A DNA stretch of 56,486 nucleotides from JAPLJU01 sp036725345 (GCA_036725345.1 DAIMEJ010000018.1:1-56486), one strand, 5' to 3'. Positions 1 to 8,387 are shown, counted from the first letter of the stretch. The notes: generated by a model not told the origin, from the sequence alone. A program made the numbers and translations.

Positions 1-2
1 GG

Positions 3-170
3 TTCAAGTCCCTGTCCGCTGTCGCCCAGGAGGCCACCGGGAGCAAGTGGAATGGCTTCCTCTTTTTCGGACTGGTAAAGCCCAAGGGACCGCAAGATCA
101 AGACATTGGGTTAAAAATTTTTTTCATCACCCCCTTGCACCTGTCATATCATGTGTTATATTTTTATTAA
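3..170 (+). CDS. DUF2924-like protein, C-terminal fragment (5' end outside window)
   Basis: An open frame enters at the window edge and stops with TAA at 168-170, giving 55 residues. Its start reads FKSLSAVAQEATGSKWNGF followed by LFFGL, which resembles the C-terminal signature of DUF2924 proteins (a pattern like SLSAVAREITG-W-G-FFGL). In other genomes such proteins often sit beside serine recombinases on phages and mobile elements. The residues after FFGL do not look like the family and may be read-through. The family call rests on this short motif only, and function is unknown. If right, it suggests a mobile element lies immediately left of the window. Confidence 0.5.
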   Translation, partial: FKSLSAVAQEATGSKWNGFLFFGLVKPKGPQDQDIGLKIFFITPLHLSYHVLYFY

Positions 171-215
171 ACTATTTCCTGGCGACAGGGCTGCCGGGTG
201 ACTGGAGGGCTGGCC

Positions 216-440
216 TTGTGGATCAAACGGTACGATATTGTGATTCTTGTCAAGGAGGTCCGGGTTCAGCTCGACCTTAGCCAGGAGGATTTTGCAAGGG
301 AGATCGGGGTGAGTTACGCCACCGTCAACCGGTGGGAAAACGGGCGTTTTTTGCCATCCAAGATGGCAGTGAGGCAGATCGAGACCTATTGCGACCATAT
401 GATCGAACTGGGACGGCTGCTGTTGCCCGAGGACCTGTAA
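216..440 (+). CDS. Small XRE-type helix-turn-helix protein
   Basis: This is a 74-residue protein with a single HTH: LSQEDFAREIGVSYATVNRW followed by ENG, the pattern of XRE/Cro DNA-binding domains. The TTG at 216 is preferred because GGAGGG lies about 6 bases upstream. GTG at 198 and GTG at 240 are alternatives. There is no effector domain, so it is either a minimal DNA-binding regulator or a remnant. It lies just upstream of the (p)ppGpp synthetase and stress/glycan cluster on the same strand and might regulate it, but no operator is evident. Confidence 0.65.
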   Translation: MWIKRYDIVILVKEVRVQLDLSQEDFAREIGVSYATVNRWENGRFLPSKMAVRQIETYCDHMIELGRLLLPEDL

Positions 441-510
441 AGGAGGCTTTATAAGCCCAAAACCCCAATAGATACGTTGACATACCGTTGATTTCGGGCG
501 TTTCGGTTAT

Positions 511-1992
511 ATGGGACGAGATATTCCGGAATTGGCTGATGACAGCCTATTTGTTGAAAAGCTAAATCAAACGTTTACGGCGGCGGACGCCGACCTTGTG
601 GGCCGGGCGCACGCCTTTTTTATTGAAAAAAAATGCGCCGTCGATTCGGCGGGTTATCATGCCGCCAACCTGCTTTTTGAACAGGAAGCGGACGCGGTCG
701 CCATCGCCGCTTCCCTTTTAGTCCCTCTTTTGTGGCAAAATCTCGCCTCGCTCGATGAGTTGCGGGAGCACTTCGGGCCGGCCATGGCCGCCACGCTCGA
801 CAAACTGCACTCCCCCTTTACCCCCCAAAACGGCGGCCGTCCCTATCGGCACAAAGAGATCCAGGAAATATTGGGCGCGATAGGCGAAATCCCTCGCAAG
901 GCATTATTGTTCATCTCTTTCCGGCTGTTGGCCCTGGAACGCGCCACTTTCCCCTGTTCGGCCTCGGCCCGAAACTTGGCCCAAGAGACCCTCGATCTGT
1001 TGGTGCCCATCGCCAACCGCCTCAGTATGGGCGACCTGCGGCGCAGGCTGGAGGACGCCTGCTTTCGCATCCTTGATCCGGACAAGTACGCATACCTCAG
1101 GGAGCGCGTCGCTCCGATCCAGGCCGAGGACGACAAATGCCTGCGAATCCTGTTGGACGGGGTCCAGCGCCTGCTGGGAAATAACGGCATCGCCGGCCGG
1201 GTTCAGGGCAGGACCAAAAGCCTAAACGCTATTCAGCGCAAGATGACGCGAACGGGCCGGTCCCTCAAAGAGATCATGGACCGCGTGGGTTTGCGGGTGA
1301 TCGTGGCGTCCGTGCCCGAGTGTTACACGGTCCTGGGCTTGCTGCACGCCCATTTCAAGCCGATTCCCGGCACCTTTGACGATTACATCGGGCTGCCCAA
1401 GGACAACGGCTACCAGTCCCTGCATACGTGCGTCTATCCGGTCCGGGAAATCTCCCACAAACCCATCGAATTTCAAGTACGCACCGAGTTGATGCACATG
1501 GAGGCCGAGCACGGCTCGGCGGCCCATTGGCGGTACAAGAGTGAAGCCGAGGCCGCAGACCGAGACCGCCAACGAACCCAATGGATGCGGGGGCTTGCGC
1601 ACCAGCACGCCGAAGCGCCCAGCAACGAGGCGTTTGTCGAGCTTCTGCACCGCCAGGTGTTCCAGGATCATCTGGTGGTCTTCGGCAACGGCGGCCGGAT
1701 CGTGCGCCTGGCGGAAAAGGCCACGGTTCGGGATTACCTGACCATTGCCAACATCGAGGTGCCCCAGGGCGCGGAGGTGAAAGTGAACGGCCGAACCGCG
1801 GCACTGGATCACACCCTCCGGGACGGGGATTCCATAGCGGTTCTGGCCGGCGACGCTCCGAACGGTCCAACCCAAAGCCACGGTCCGCTTTGGGCGCTTG
1901 ACGCAACATATCCGGCAGGCCCGCATTTGAAAGATACGGAGCCGGTGTCCTCCGCATTCCGGGGCAATTCACAGGAGAATCGACATGCTTGA
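511..1992 (+). CDS. RelA/SpoT-family (p)ppGpp synthetase with degenerate hydrolase domain
   Basis: The 493-residue protein should transfer pyrophosphate from ATP to GDP/GTP to make the alarmone (p)ppGpp. The synthetase domain spans about 200-345, with GRTKSLNAIQRKM, IMDRVGLRVIV, the FDDYIGLPKDNGYQSLHT block and an AAHWRYK end. A TGS domain follows at about 390-455. Residues 30-170 align with the HD hydrolase region, but where an HD pair is expected the sequence reads AASLLVPLLWQN, so hydrolysis is unlikely. The ACT and zinc-finger C-terminal domains of full-length RelA are missing (usual length about 720-750). No good Shine-Dalgarno precedes the ATG. A shorter paralogue lies at 9245. Confidence 0.88.
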   Translation: MGRDIPELADDSLFVEKLNQTFTAADADLVGRAHAFFIEKKCAVDSAGYHAANLLFEQEADAVAIAASLLVPLLWQNLASLDELREHFGPAMAATLDKLHSPFTPQNGGRPYRHKEIQEILGAIGEIPRKALLFISFRLLALERATFPCSASARNLAQETLDLLVPIANRLSMGDLRRRLEDACFRILDPDKYAYLRERVAPIQAEDDKCLRILLDGVQRLLGNNGIAGRVQGRTKSLNAIQRKMTRTGRSLKEIMDRVGLRVIVASVPECYTVLGLLHAHFKPIPGTFDDYIGLPKDNGYQSLHTCVYPVREISHKPIEFQVRTELMHMEAEHGSAAHWRYKSEAEAADRDRQRTQWMRGLAHQHAEAPSNEAFVELLHRQVFQDHLVVFGNGGRIVRLAEKATVRDYLTIANIEVPQGAEVKVNGRTAALDHTLRDGDSIAVLAGDAPNGPTQSHGPLWALDATYPAGPHLKDTEPVSSAFRGNSQENRHA

Positions 1993-4318
1993 ATCCGGCG
2001 ACCACCCATCCCGCCCAAGAAAGATAGCGCTGATCGGCAATTTTCTGCCGCGCCAGTGCGGCATCGCCACCTTTACCAGCGATCTGCTGGCGGCCCTTTC
2101 CGAGGAGAACCCCGCCGGAGATCATTTCGCGGTGGTGATGAACGATATCCCCGAGGGTTATCGGTATCCAGGCCAGGTGCGTTTCGAAGTCAACCAGCGG
2201 GTTCTGGCCGAGTACCGGTTGGCGGCGGACTTTCTGAACATGAACCGGGTGGAAGTGGTTTGCCTCCAGCATGAATTCGGAATTTTCGGCGGGGATAACG
2301 GTGTTCACATCCTGGATCTGCTCGGCGGCTTGCGCATGCCCCTGGTGACCACTTTGCACTCGGTGATTCAAGCCCCAACCCAAGGCCAGATGACCGTCAC
2401 CAAGCGCATCGCCCAACTCTCGGACCGCCTTGTGGTGATGAGCCGCAAGGCGGAGCAGATTCTCGAAACCATCTACGGCGTTCCGGCCGAAAAAATCGCC
2501 CTGATTCACCACGGCATTCCCGACGTGCCGTTTGTCGATCCCAATTTTTACAAGGACCAATACGGCGTCGAAGGTCGCAAGGTGATTTTGACCTTCGGCT
2601 TGCTCTCTCCGGGCAAGGGCGTCGAGACGATGATCGACGCCTTGCCGGCGGTGGTCAGGCAGCACCCGCAGGCCGTTTATATTGTTTTAGGAGCGACCCA
2701 TCCGCACGTGAAAAAGGAGCAGGGAGAAGCCTACCGCCTCTCGCTTCAGCGCCGCGCCCGGGAACTGGGTGTCGGAGACCATGTGATTTTTCACAATCGC
2801 TTCGTCGATTTGAAGGAATTGTGCGAGTTTCTCGGCGCGGCGGACATCTACGTCACGCCCTATCTGAACCAGGAGCAGATCGTTTCGGGGACCCTGGCCT
2901 ATGCCCTGGGCAGCGGCAAGGCCACCGTTTCCACGCCATACTGGTACGCCGAGGAGATGCTGGCCGAGGGCCGCGGCCGGATCGTGCCCTTTTGCGACGC
3001 CGCGGCCCTAGCCGACCAGGTCAATGACCTTTTCGCCCAGGAGGTGGAGCGGCACGTCATGCGCAAGCGGGCCTATACCTTTTGCCGAGGCATGGTTTGG
3101 AAGGAAGTGGCGCGACAATATCTCGACGTTTTCGGCCAGGTCAAGCGGGATAGGGAAAGCGCGCCCAGGCCGGTTTTCCGCGCCAAGACCATGGGGGCCG
3201 TTCCGCGTGAGATCCCCCAGCCGAAGCTGGATCACATCATTCGCCTCACGGACGATGTGGGTATTATGCAGCACGCCAAGTTCATCGTGCCGGACCGCTT
3301 CCACGGCTATTGCACCGATGACAACGCCCGGGCCCTGATTGCCGTGCTGATGGCCCAGGGGATGATAGCCGACGGCGAAGCTGTCACCAACCTGGCCTGC
3401 ACCTATATCAGTTTTCTGCATCACGCGTTTAACGAGGAAAACGGCCGTTTTCGCAATTTCATGGGATATGACCGCCGGTGGCTGGAAGAGGTCGGTTCCG
3501 AGGACAGCCACGGGCGCGCGGTGTGGGGGCTGGGCCAGGCGGTGGCCCTGGCCGAGTCGGAAGACATTCGCGCGGCGGCCCAGGCGGTGTTTGAGATGGC
3601 GCTGCCCGCCCTGACGGAGTTCGACTCGCCGAGGGCCTGGGCCTTTGCCCTGGTGGGCATCCATGCCTATTTGAGCAAATTCGGCGGCGACAGCGAGGTG
3701 CGGCGCATCCGTGAAAAACTGGCCAACAAGCTGCTGCGCCTGTGCCACGACAATGCATCCGACGACTGGCCCTGGATCGAGGACATGGTGACCTATGCCA
3801 ATGGAAAAATACCCCAGGCCCTGATCCTGTCCGGAAGCCGGCAGAACAAGGTGGAAATGTTGAATGCCGGACTTCGGATGCTGGAGTGGCTCATGAAAAT
3901 CCAAACCGACCCCAGGGGGCATTTCGTACCGGTGGGCAACAATGGCTGGTACCCCCGGGGCGGCGAAAAGGCGCGCTTCGATCAGCAGCCCATCGAAGTG
4001 CTGAACATGATCGAGGGCTGTCGCGAGGCCTACGAAGCGACCAGCGATGAAAAGTGGCTGTCCCACGCCCAGCGCTGCCTGGAGTGGTTCCTGGGGCGCA
4101 ACGATCTGAACGCGCCCCTGTACGATCACAAATCCGGCGGGTGCTGCGACGGCCTGCAGGCCGATGGCCCCAACCGCAACCAGGGCGCGGAGTCGACGCT
4201 GGTCTGTTTTCTATCGATGCTCGTCTTGAATCAAATGCGCGGCCGCCAGATCGCGGTGGAGGCCACGGCCGATACAAACCTTGAAACACGGCGCGAGGTG
4301 ACGGTCCATGGCCAATAA
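1985..4318 (+). CDS. GT4 glycosyltransferase fused to a large helical C-terminal domain
   Basis: This is a 777-residue protein. Residues 1 to about 390 form a GT-B, family-4-type glycosyltransferase: an N-terminal strand and loop reading IALIGNFLPRQCGIATF, a LTFGLLSPGKGVETMIDALP nucleotide-sugar region, and an acceptor-side segment near YLNQEQIVSGTLAYA. Residues from about 400 to 760 are a separate helical domain beginning near LDHIIRLTDDVGIMQHAKF, rich in Trp and His and resembling an alpha/alpha barrel of the kind found in glycan-acting enzymes. Its role is not known to me. The gene overlaps the end of the (p)ppGpp synthetase by 8 bases, which suggests coupled expression. With the GH130 genes downstream it probably builds or remodels a mannose-type glycan. 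Donor and acceptor cannot be read from sequence. Confidence 0.82.
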   Translation: MLESGDHPSRPRKIALIGNFLPRQCGIATFTSDLLAALSEENPAGDHFAVVMNDIPEGYRYPGQVRFEVNQRVLAEYRLAADFLNMNRVEVVCLQHEFGIFGGDNGVHILDLLGGLRMPLVTTLHSVIQAPTQGQMTVTKRIAQLSDRLVVMSRKAEQILETIYGVPAEKIALIHHGIPDVPFVDPNFYKDQYGVEGRKVILTFGLLSPGKGVETMIDALPAVVRQHPQAVYIVLGATHPHVKKEQGEAYRLSLQRRARELGVGDHVIFHNRFVDLKELCEFLGAADIYVTPYLNQEQIVSGTLAYALGSGKATVSTPYWYAEEMLAEGRGRIVPFCDAAALADQVNDLFAQEVERHVMRKRAYTFCRGMVWKEVARQYLDVFGQVKRDRESAPRPVFRAKTMGAVPREIPQPKLDHIIRLTDDVGIMQHAKFIVPDRFHGYCTDDNARALIAVLMAQGMIADGEAVTNLACTYISFLHHAFNEENGRFRNFMGYDRRWLEEVGSEDSHGRAVWGLGQAVALAESEDIRAAAQAVFEMALPALTEFDSPRAWAFALVGIHAYLSKFGGDSEVRRIREKLANKLLRLCHDNASDDWPWIEDMVTYANGKIPQALILSGSRQNKVEMLNAGLRMLEWLMKIQTDPRGHFVPVGNNGWYPRGGEKARFDQQPIEVLNMIEGCREAYEATSDEKWLSHAQRCLEWFLGRNDLNAPLYDHKSGGCCDGLQADGPNRNQGAESTLVCFLSMLVLNQMRGRQIAVEATADTNLETRREVTVHGQ

Positions 4319-4415
4319 ACCCATTGTCATGATCAGCTCCTATCCGCCCAGGTTGTGCGGCATTGCGACCTTCTGCGAGAAGGCGCGGAAAGTCATTCAT
4401 AAGGCTGGGGGCTGA
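4308..4415 (+). pseudogene. Truncated N-terminus of a second GT4 glycosyltransferase
   Basis: A 35-codon ORF begins inside the end of the preceding gene. Its product starts MANKPIVMISSYPPRLCGIA and then TFCEKARK, the same N-terminal GT-B layout as the upstream glycosyltransferase (NFLPRQCGIATF). It stops at TGA 4413-4415, and no continuation is visible before the GH130 gene at 4466. It looks like a gene that lost almost all of its coding sequence by deletion. A functional 35-residue peptide is less likely. Confidence 0.6.
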
Positions 4416-4465
4416 GAGCTCGTTGTTTTGGATTTGGAGTTTTAAACCGGAGTAAAGGAAGAGAC

Positions 4466-5434
4466 ATGAGCGATGTCAGATTCAAGGAGCTTTTTAACAG
4501 GCACTCGGCCAACCCCATTATCACGGCAAGAGATCTTCCCTACCAGGCCAACGCGGTGTTCAACGCCGCCGCCACGCGATGCGGCGACGACACCCTGCTG
4601 CTCATGCGCGTGGAAGACCGCCGCGGGTTCTCGCACCTTACGGCGGCGCGCAGCCGGGACGGCGTGACCGACTGGCGGATCGACGCCCAGCCCACCTTTC
4701 CGGCCGATCCGAAAAACCATCCCGAAGAGATCTGGGGCATCGAGGACCCCAGGATAACTCGGGTCGACGAGCTGGACCTGTGGATCATGATGTACACGGC
4801 TTATTCCAGGGGCGGTCCGTTGGTTTCCCTGGCCACCACGCGTGACTTTCAGACCTTCGAACGCAAGGGCGTCGTCATGCCGCCGGAAGACAAGGACGCG
4901 GCCTTGTTCCCGGCGCGGTTCAACGGGCGCTGGGCCATGCTTCACCGGCCGGTTCCCGGATTCGCCGGTGTCGGCGCGCATATCTGGATCTCCTTCAGCC
5001 CGGACATGAAGCATTGGGGCGACCACCGAATACTGCTGCCGGCCCGCAAGGGAGGCTGGTGGGACGCCAACAAGGTTGGTCTTTCGCCGCCGCCGCTGCG
5101 AACCGAAAAAGGGTGGCTGATCCTCTACCACGGCGTCCGAAATACCGCCTCCGGGTGCATTTACCGGTTGGGGCTTGCGCTTCTGGACCTGGAGGACCCG
5201 ACCCGGCTGTTGGCCAGGGCGGACGAATGGGTTTTCGCGCCGGAAGAGATCTATGAGACCGTCGGCGACGTGGACAAGGTGGTGTTTCCTTGCGGTTGGT
5301 TGGTCGAGGGAGACGATATCCGGATGTATTACGGCGGGGCAGACAAATGCATCGCCCTGGCTACGGCGCGGGTGTCGGAGTTGCTGGATTGGCTCGAAAA
5401 GCACAATCAACAGGACAGGCGCGTGTGGGGGTAG
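4466..5434 (+). CDS. GH130 family glycosidase/phosphorylase
   Basis: The 322-residue protein matches glycoside hydrolase family 130, five-bladed propeller enzymes that phosphorolyse or hydrolyse beta-mannosides. Seen directly: an N-terminal NPIITARDLPY-type entry, WGIEDPRIT near residue 90 (the Asp of EDPR is the family acid), TAYSRGG, then DKDAALFPARFNGRWAMLHR with HRP, typical of the phosphorylase branch. Characterised relatives release mannose-1-phosphate from beta-1,4- or beta-1,2-mannosides; which linkage applies here is not known. A Shine-Dalgarno-like AAAGGAAGAG precedes the ATG. The next gene starts 2 bases after its stop, so the two are almost certainly co-transcribed. Confidence 0.88.
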   Translation: MSDVRFKELFNRHSANPIITARDLPYQANAVFNAAATRCGDDTLLLMRVEDRRGFSHLTAARSRDGVTDWRIDAQPTFPADPKNHPEEIWGIEDPRITRVDELDLWIMMYTAYSRGGPLVSLATTRDFQTFERKGVVMPPEDKDAALFPARFNGRWAMLHRPVPGFAGVGAHIWISFSPDMKHWGDHRILLPARKGGWWDANKVGLSPPPLRTEKGWLILYHGVRNTASGCIYRLGLALLDLEDPTRLLARADEWVFAPEEIYETVGDVDKVVFPCGWLVEGDDIRMYYGGADKCIALATARVSELLDWLEKHNQQDRRVWG

Positions 5435-5436
5435 CC

Positions 5437-6789
5437 ATGAAGATCGCCATGCTGTCACCCATCGCCTGGCGCACCCCGCCCAGACACTACGGTCCCTGGG
5501 AAAATGTGGTTTCCCTGCTGACCGAGGGCCTTGTGGCGCGCGGGATCGATGTGACCCTGTTCGCCACCGGCGAGTCGCGAACCCGGGCCCGGCTCAAAAG
5601 CGTCTGTACCAAAGGTTACGAGGAAGACGCCGAAATGCTGCCCAAGGTGTGGGAGTGTCTGCATATTTCCGAGCTGTTCGAACAAGGGGACGACTTCGAC
5701 CTGATTCACAACCACTTCGACTATCTGCCGCTGACCTATTCCGGCATGACCGCGACACCGGTGGTGACCACCATCCATGGTTTTTCGTCGCCGAAGATCC
5801 TGCCGGTGTATAAGAAGTACAACGGCAAATGCTTTTATGTGGCCATCAGCGAGGCCGACAAGTCGCCGGAGCTGGACTATGCCGCCACTATCCATCACGG
5901 CATCGACCTTGGCCGGTTCACCTTCAGGCCCGATCAAGGAGAATATTTGCTCTTTTTCGGCCGCATCCATGCGGAGAAAGGCACCGCCGAGTGCATCGAG
6001 GTGGCCCGCCGCACCGGAATGAAGCTCATCATGGCGGGCATCATCCAGGACCAGGGCTATTTCGCCACAAAGATCAGGCCCTACTTGGATGACGACCGCA
6101 TCATCTACGCGGGCAGCGCCGGGCCGGAAAAACGCAATGAACTGCTGGGCGGCGCATACGCCTTGTTGCACCCCATCGGTTTCGACGAGCCATTCGGCCT
6201 TTCCGTGGTGGAATCCATGGCCTGCGGAACCCCGGTGGTGGCCTTTTCCAGGGGAAGCATGCCGGAAATCATCGCCCACGGGGAGACCGGTTTTTTGACC
6301 GCCGACATCGACGGGATGGTTCAGTATTTGAAAAATGTCAAAGACTTGGACCGCCGCAAGTGCCGCCAAAGAGTCGAAACGTGCTTCAGCGCTGAGCGCA
6401 TGGTGGCGGATTATATCCGGGTGTACGAAACCATCCTCGACGGCACCCAGCGCGGGGACCACCGGCCCTGGGGCTTTTACGAGGTTCTGGCGGACAAGCC
6501 GGATCACAAGGTCAAGCAGATTACCGTCTACCCCGGACAGCGCCTGAGTTATCAGCGCCATTTCAGGCGCTCCGAGCACTGGTACGTGCTCGGCGGCACC
6601 GCGGTGGTGACCCGAAACAATGAAGAGATCGAGCGGATGTCCGGCCAGGCCATCGATCTGCCGGTAGGGACCTGGCACCGCATCCGCAATCCCGGACCGG
6701 ACAACCTGGTGTTCATCGAGGTGCAGACCGGAGACTATTTCGGAGAGGATGATATCGAAAGATCGGAGGACGATTATGGCAGAGTCTAA
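5437..6789 (+). CDS. GT4 glycosyltransferase fused to a mannose-6-phosphate isomerase-type cupin
   Basis: This is a 450-residue two-domain protein. Residues 1-340 are a GT4 glycosyltransferase: MKIAMLSPIAWRTPP start, FFGRIHAEKGTAECIEVARR and a C-terminal FDEPFGLSVVESMACGTPVV donor-binding segment. Residues 345-450 match the cupin of type II phosphomannose isomerase/GDP-mannose pyrophosphorylase: RPWGFYEVL, VKQITVYPGQRLSYQRH, EHWYVLGGTAVV, and an end reading IEVQTGDYFGEDDIERSEDD then YGR. The nucleotidyltransferase domain usually attached to this cupin is absent. The pairing suggests that mannose-phosphate supply and mannosyl transfer are linked in one polypeptide. The ATG at 5437 is chosen because it follows the previous stop by 2 bases and gives a canonical GT4 N-terminus. 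Confidence 0.85.
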   Translation: MKIAMLSPIAWRTPPRHYGPWENVVSLLTEGLVARGIDVTLFATGESRTRARLKSVCTKGYEEDAEMLPKVWECLHISELFEQGDDFDLIHNHFDYLPLTYSGMTATPVVTTIHGFSSPKILPVYKKYNGKCFYVAISEADKSPELDYAATIHHGIDLGRFTFRPDQGEYLLFFGRIHAEKGTAECIEVARRTGMKLIMAGIIQDQGYFATKIRPYLDDDRIIYAGSAGPEKRNELLGGAYALLHPIGFDEPFGLSVVESMACGTPVVAFSRGSMPEIIAHGETGFLTADIDGMVQYLKNVKDLDRRKCRQRVETCFSAERMVADYIRVYETILDGTQRGDHRPWGFYEVLADKPDHKVKQITVYPGQRLSYQRHFRRSEHWYVLGGTAVVTRNNEEIERMSGQAIDLPVGTWHRIRNPGPDNLVFIEVQTGDYFGEDDIERSEDDYGRV

Positions 6790-7723
6790 GGAACCGATCA
6801 TTCGGCGTTACGAGAAAAACCCCATCCTGACCAAGCATGATGTGCCGTACCCGGTGGAAACTGTGCACAACGCCGGCGTGGTCAAGCACAATGGCAAATA
6901 TGTCATGCTCTTCAGGTCCCACCTGCGCAACGGCCGGTCGATCATCGGTCTGGCGGAAAGCAGTGACGGCGTGCGTTTTGCGGTCAGGCCGGAGCCGTTC
7001 ATCACCCCGGCCAAGGCCGAGCCGTTCGCCGGCTACGAGGCTTTTGGCGTAGAAGATCCGCGCATCTGCCCCATGGAGGGGGGATATCTAATCACCTACT
7101 CGGCCTATTCCCGGCACGGCGTACGGGTGGCCCTGGCCGGAACCACGGATTTTGAGCGCCTGGAACGGATCTCGCTGATCACCCAAGCGGATTATCGCAA
7201 CGTGGCCATTTTTCCTGAAAAAATAGGCGGCCGCTACGCCCGGCTGGACCGGCCCCATTCGGAAATCTCACCGTGGTCCATCTGGATTTCCTATTCGCCG
7301 GATCTGGTGCATTGGGGGGATGCCAAGGTCGTCATCAAGCCCATGACCTACCATTGGGATGAAATGAAGGTCGGACCGGGGGCCACGCCCATCAAAACCG
7401 AAAAAGGATGGCTGAACATCTTTCACGGCGTGTTTAAAACCATGGACGGCGCCGTCTACCGACTCGGCGTGGCCCTGCATGACCTTGCCGACCCGTCAAG
7501 GGTCTTGGGCGTGGCCGACGACTGGATACTCCAACCCGAGGACCTTTGGGAGATCAGCGGCTACGTGCACAATGTGGTTTTCTGTTGCGGCGCGGTGGCC
7601 GAGGACGACGGCACGGTGAAGATCTATTGGGGCGGCGCGGACACGGTGATGTGTGTCGGCACGGCAAAGATTGCCGATCTGGTGGATTTGTGTCTTTCAA
7701 ATCCCCGTCCCGCGCTTGGATGA
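6776..7723 (+). CDS. GH130 family glycosidase/phosphorylase (second copy)
   Basis: The 315-residue protein is a GH130 paralogue of the gene at 4466: NPILTKHDVPYPVETVHNAG, FGVEDPRI with the family Asp, TYSAYSRHG, and IFPEKIGGRYARLDRP. The residue before RP is Asp where the neighbour and most phosphorylases have His (HRP). This may change phosphate binding or specificity. The ATG at 6776 has a GGAGG 8 bases upstream and overlaps the previous stop by 14 bases. Its distance from the first GH130 (different active-site triplet, different loop lengths) suggests complementary substrates more than recent duplication. It probably acts on a mannoside made by the adjacent glycosyltransferases. Confidence 0.86.
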   Translation: MAESKEPIIRRYEKNPILTKHDVPYPVETVHNAGVVKHNGKYVMLFRSHLRNGRSIIGLAESSDGVRFAVRPEPFITPAKAEPFAGYEAFGVEDPRICPMEGGYLITYSAYSRHGVRVALAGTTDFERLERISLITQADYRNVAIFPEKIGGRYARLDRPHSEISPWSIWISYSPDLVHWGDAKVVIKPMTYHWDEMKVGPGATPIKTEKGWLNIFHGVFKTMDGAVYRLGVALHDLADPSRVLGVADDWILQPEDLWEISGYVHNVVFCCGAVAEDDGTVKIYWGGADTVMCVGTAKIADLVDLCLSNPRPALG

Positions 7724-7784
7724 GATGAGGTGGTGAAATTGAAGGCATAAAATAGTACCAAATGGAAGATGTCAACCACACTGT

Positions 7785-7864
7785 CGAATCCATAATGGCG
7801 CATCCGGGAGCGATGGTGGTTTCCGGAATCAGGAGCCCCCCTAATGCCTGAACGTATGGATTCG
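7785..7864. promoter_or_regulatory. 10-bp inverted repeat in the leader of hsp20
   Basis: CGAATCCATA at 7785-7794 and its exact complement TATGGATTCG at 7855-7864 flank a 60-base interval that itself contains a small TCCGG/CCGGA repeat (7803-7807 and 7823-7827). It ends about 30 bases before the hsp20 Shine-Dalgarno. It could be a folded 5' leader, an operator pair, or the scar of a small element. No CIRCE element was seen. Confidence 0.4.
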
Positions 7865-7907
7865 ATTTTAATGTACAACCCAGCAATAATCAATGGAGGT
7901 GAGTGCC

Positions 7908-8387
7908 ATGCTGACAAGAAGACTTTTTGATACCCCGGCATGGGACTTTGATGTCACAAAGCCCTTTGCCGAATTTGAACGACTGCGGCGGAGGATGGAC
8001 CGTTTGTTCGACCAATGGATGCCGCCCGCCTGGAAAGCCGGAAGGACAATGGGCGTGTTCCCGTTGGTCAATCTGACCGAAGACCGGGAAAGCTACATTC
8101 TGCGGGCGGAGATCCCCGGTTTGAAGTCCGAAGACCTGGACATCCAGGCCACGGCCAAAAGCGTCTCTATTTCGGGGGAGCGCCGAATTCCCCAGGAGGA
8201 AGATAAGGTCAGCTACCACCGGCGGGAACGCGAAGGCGGCCGGTTTTCACGGGCCGTGGCGCTGTCCGGGGAGATCGATCCGGACAGGGTTGACGCCAAG
8301 CTTGAAAACGGCGTGCTGACCTTGCGGCTGCCCAAAACCGAGGCGTCAAAAGCAAAGCAGATTCCAATCATGCTTTCTCAATCATAA
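7908..8387 (+). CDS. Hsp20/alpha-crystallin small heat shock protein
   Basis: This is a 159-residue ATP-independent holdase that binds unfolding proteins in the cytoplasm. The alpha-crystallin domain spans about 50-145: NLTEDRESYILRAEIPGL with KSEDLDI near its start and LENGVLTLRLPK at its end, the usual A-x-x-x-n-G-v-L motif. The C-terminal tail has the IPI-type anchor (KQIPIML). The ATG at 7908 is preferred over 7893 because GGAGGTGAG sits 6 bases upstream of it. The second Hsp20 follows 19 bases downstream and GroES after that, so this is a chaperone unit appended to the glycan cluster. Confidence 0.93.
   Translation: MLTRRLFDTPAWDFDVTKPFAEFERLRRRMDRLFDQWMPPAWKAGRTMGVFPLVNLTEDRESYILRAEIPGLKSEDLDIQATAKSVSISGERRIPQEEDKVSYHRREREGGRFSRAVALSGEIDPDRVDAKLENGVLTLRLPKTEASKAKQIPIMLSQS

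Noticed and set aside
1..30. GGTTCAAGTCC at the left edge looks like a tRNA T-loop
   Set aside because: The distance from the T-loop to the nearest CCA is three bases too long and no acceptor pairing fits. The same bases encode the DUF2924-like tail in frame.
1222..2665. Long minus-strand frames opposite the synthetase and glycosyltransferase
   Set aside because: They are antisense to genes with clear domains, have no ribosome-binding sites and no family-like sequence. GC-rich codon bias produces such frames.
7724..7907. CIRCE or other HrcA operator before hsp20
   Set aside because: No TTAGCACTC/GAGTGCTAA pair was found. Only the 10-bp inverted repeat at 7785/7855 was seen.
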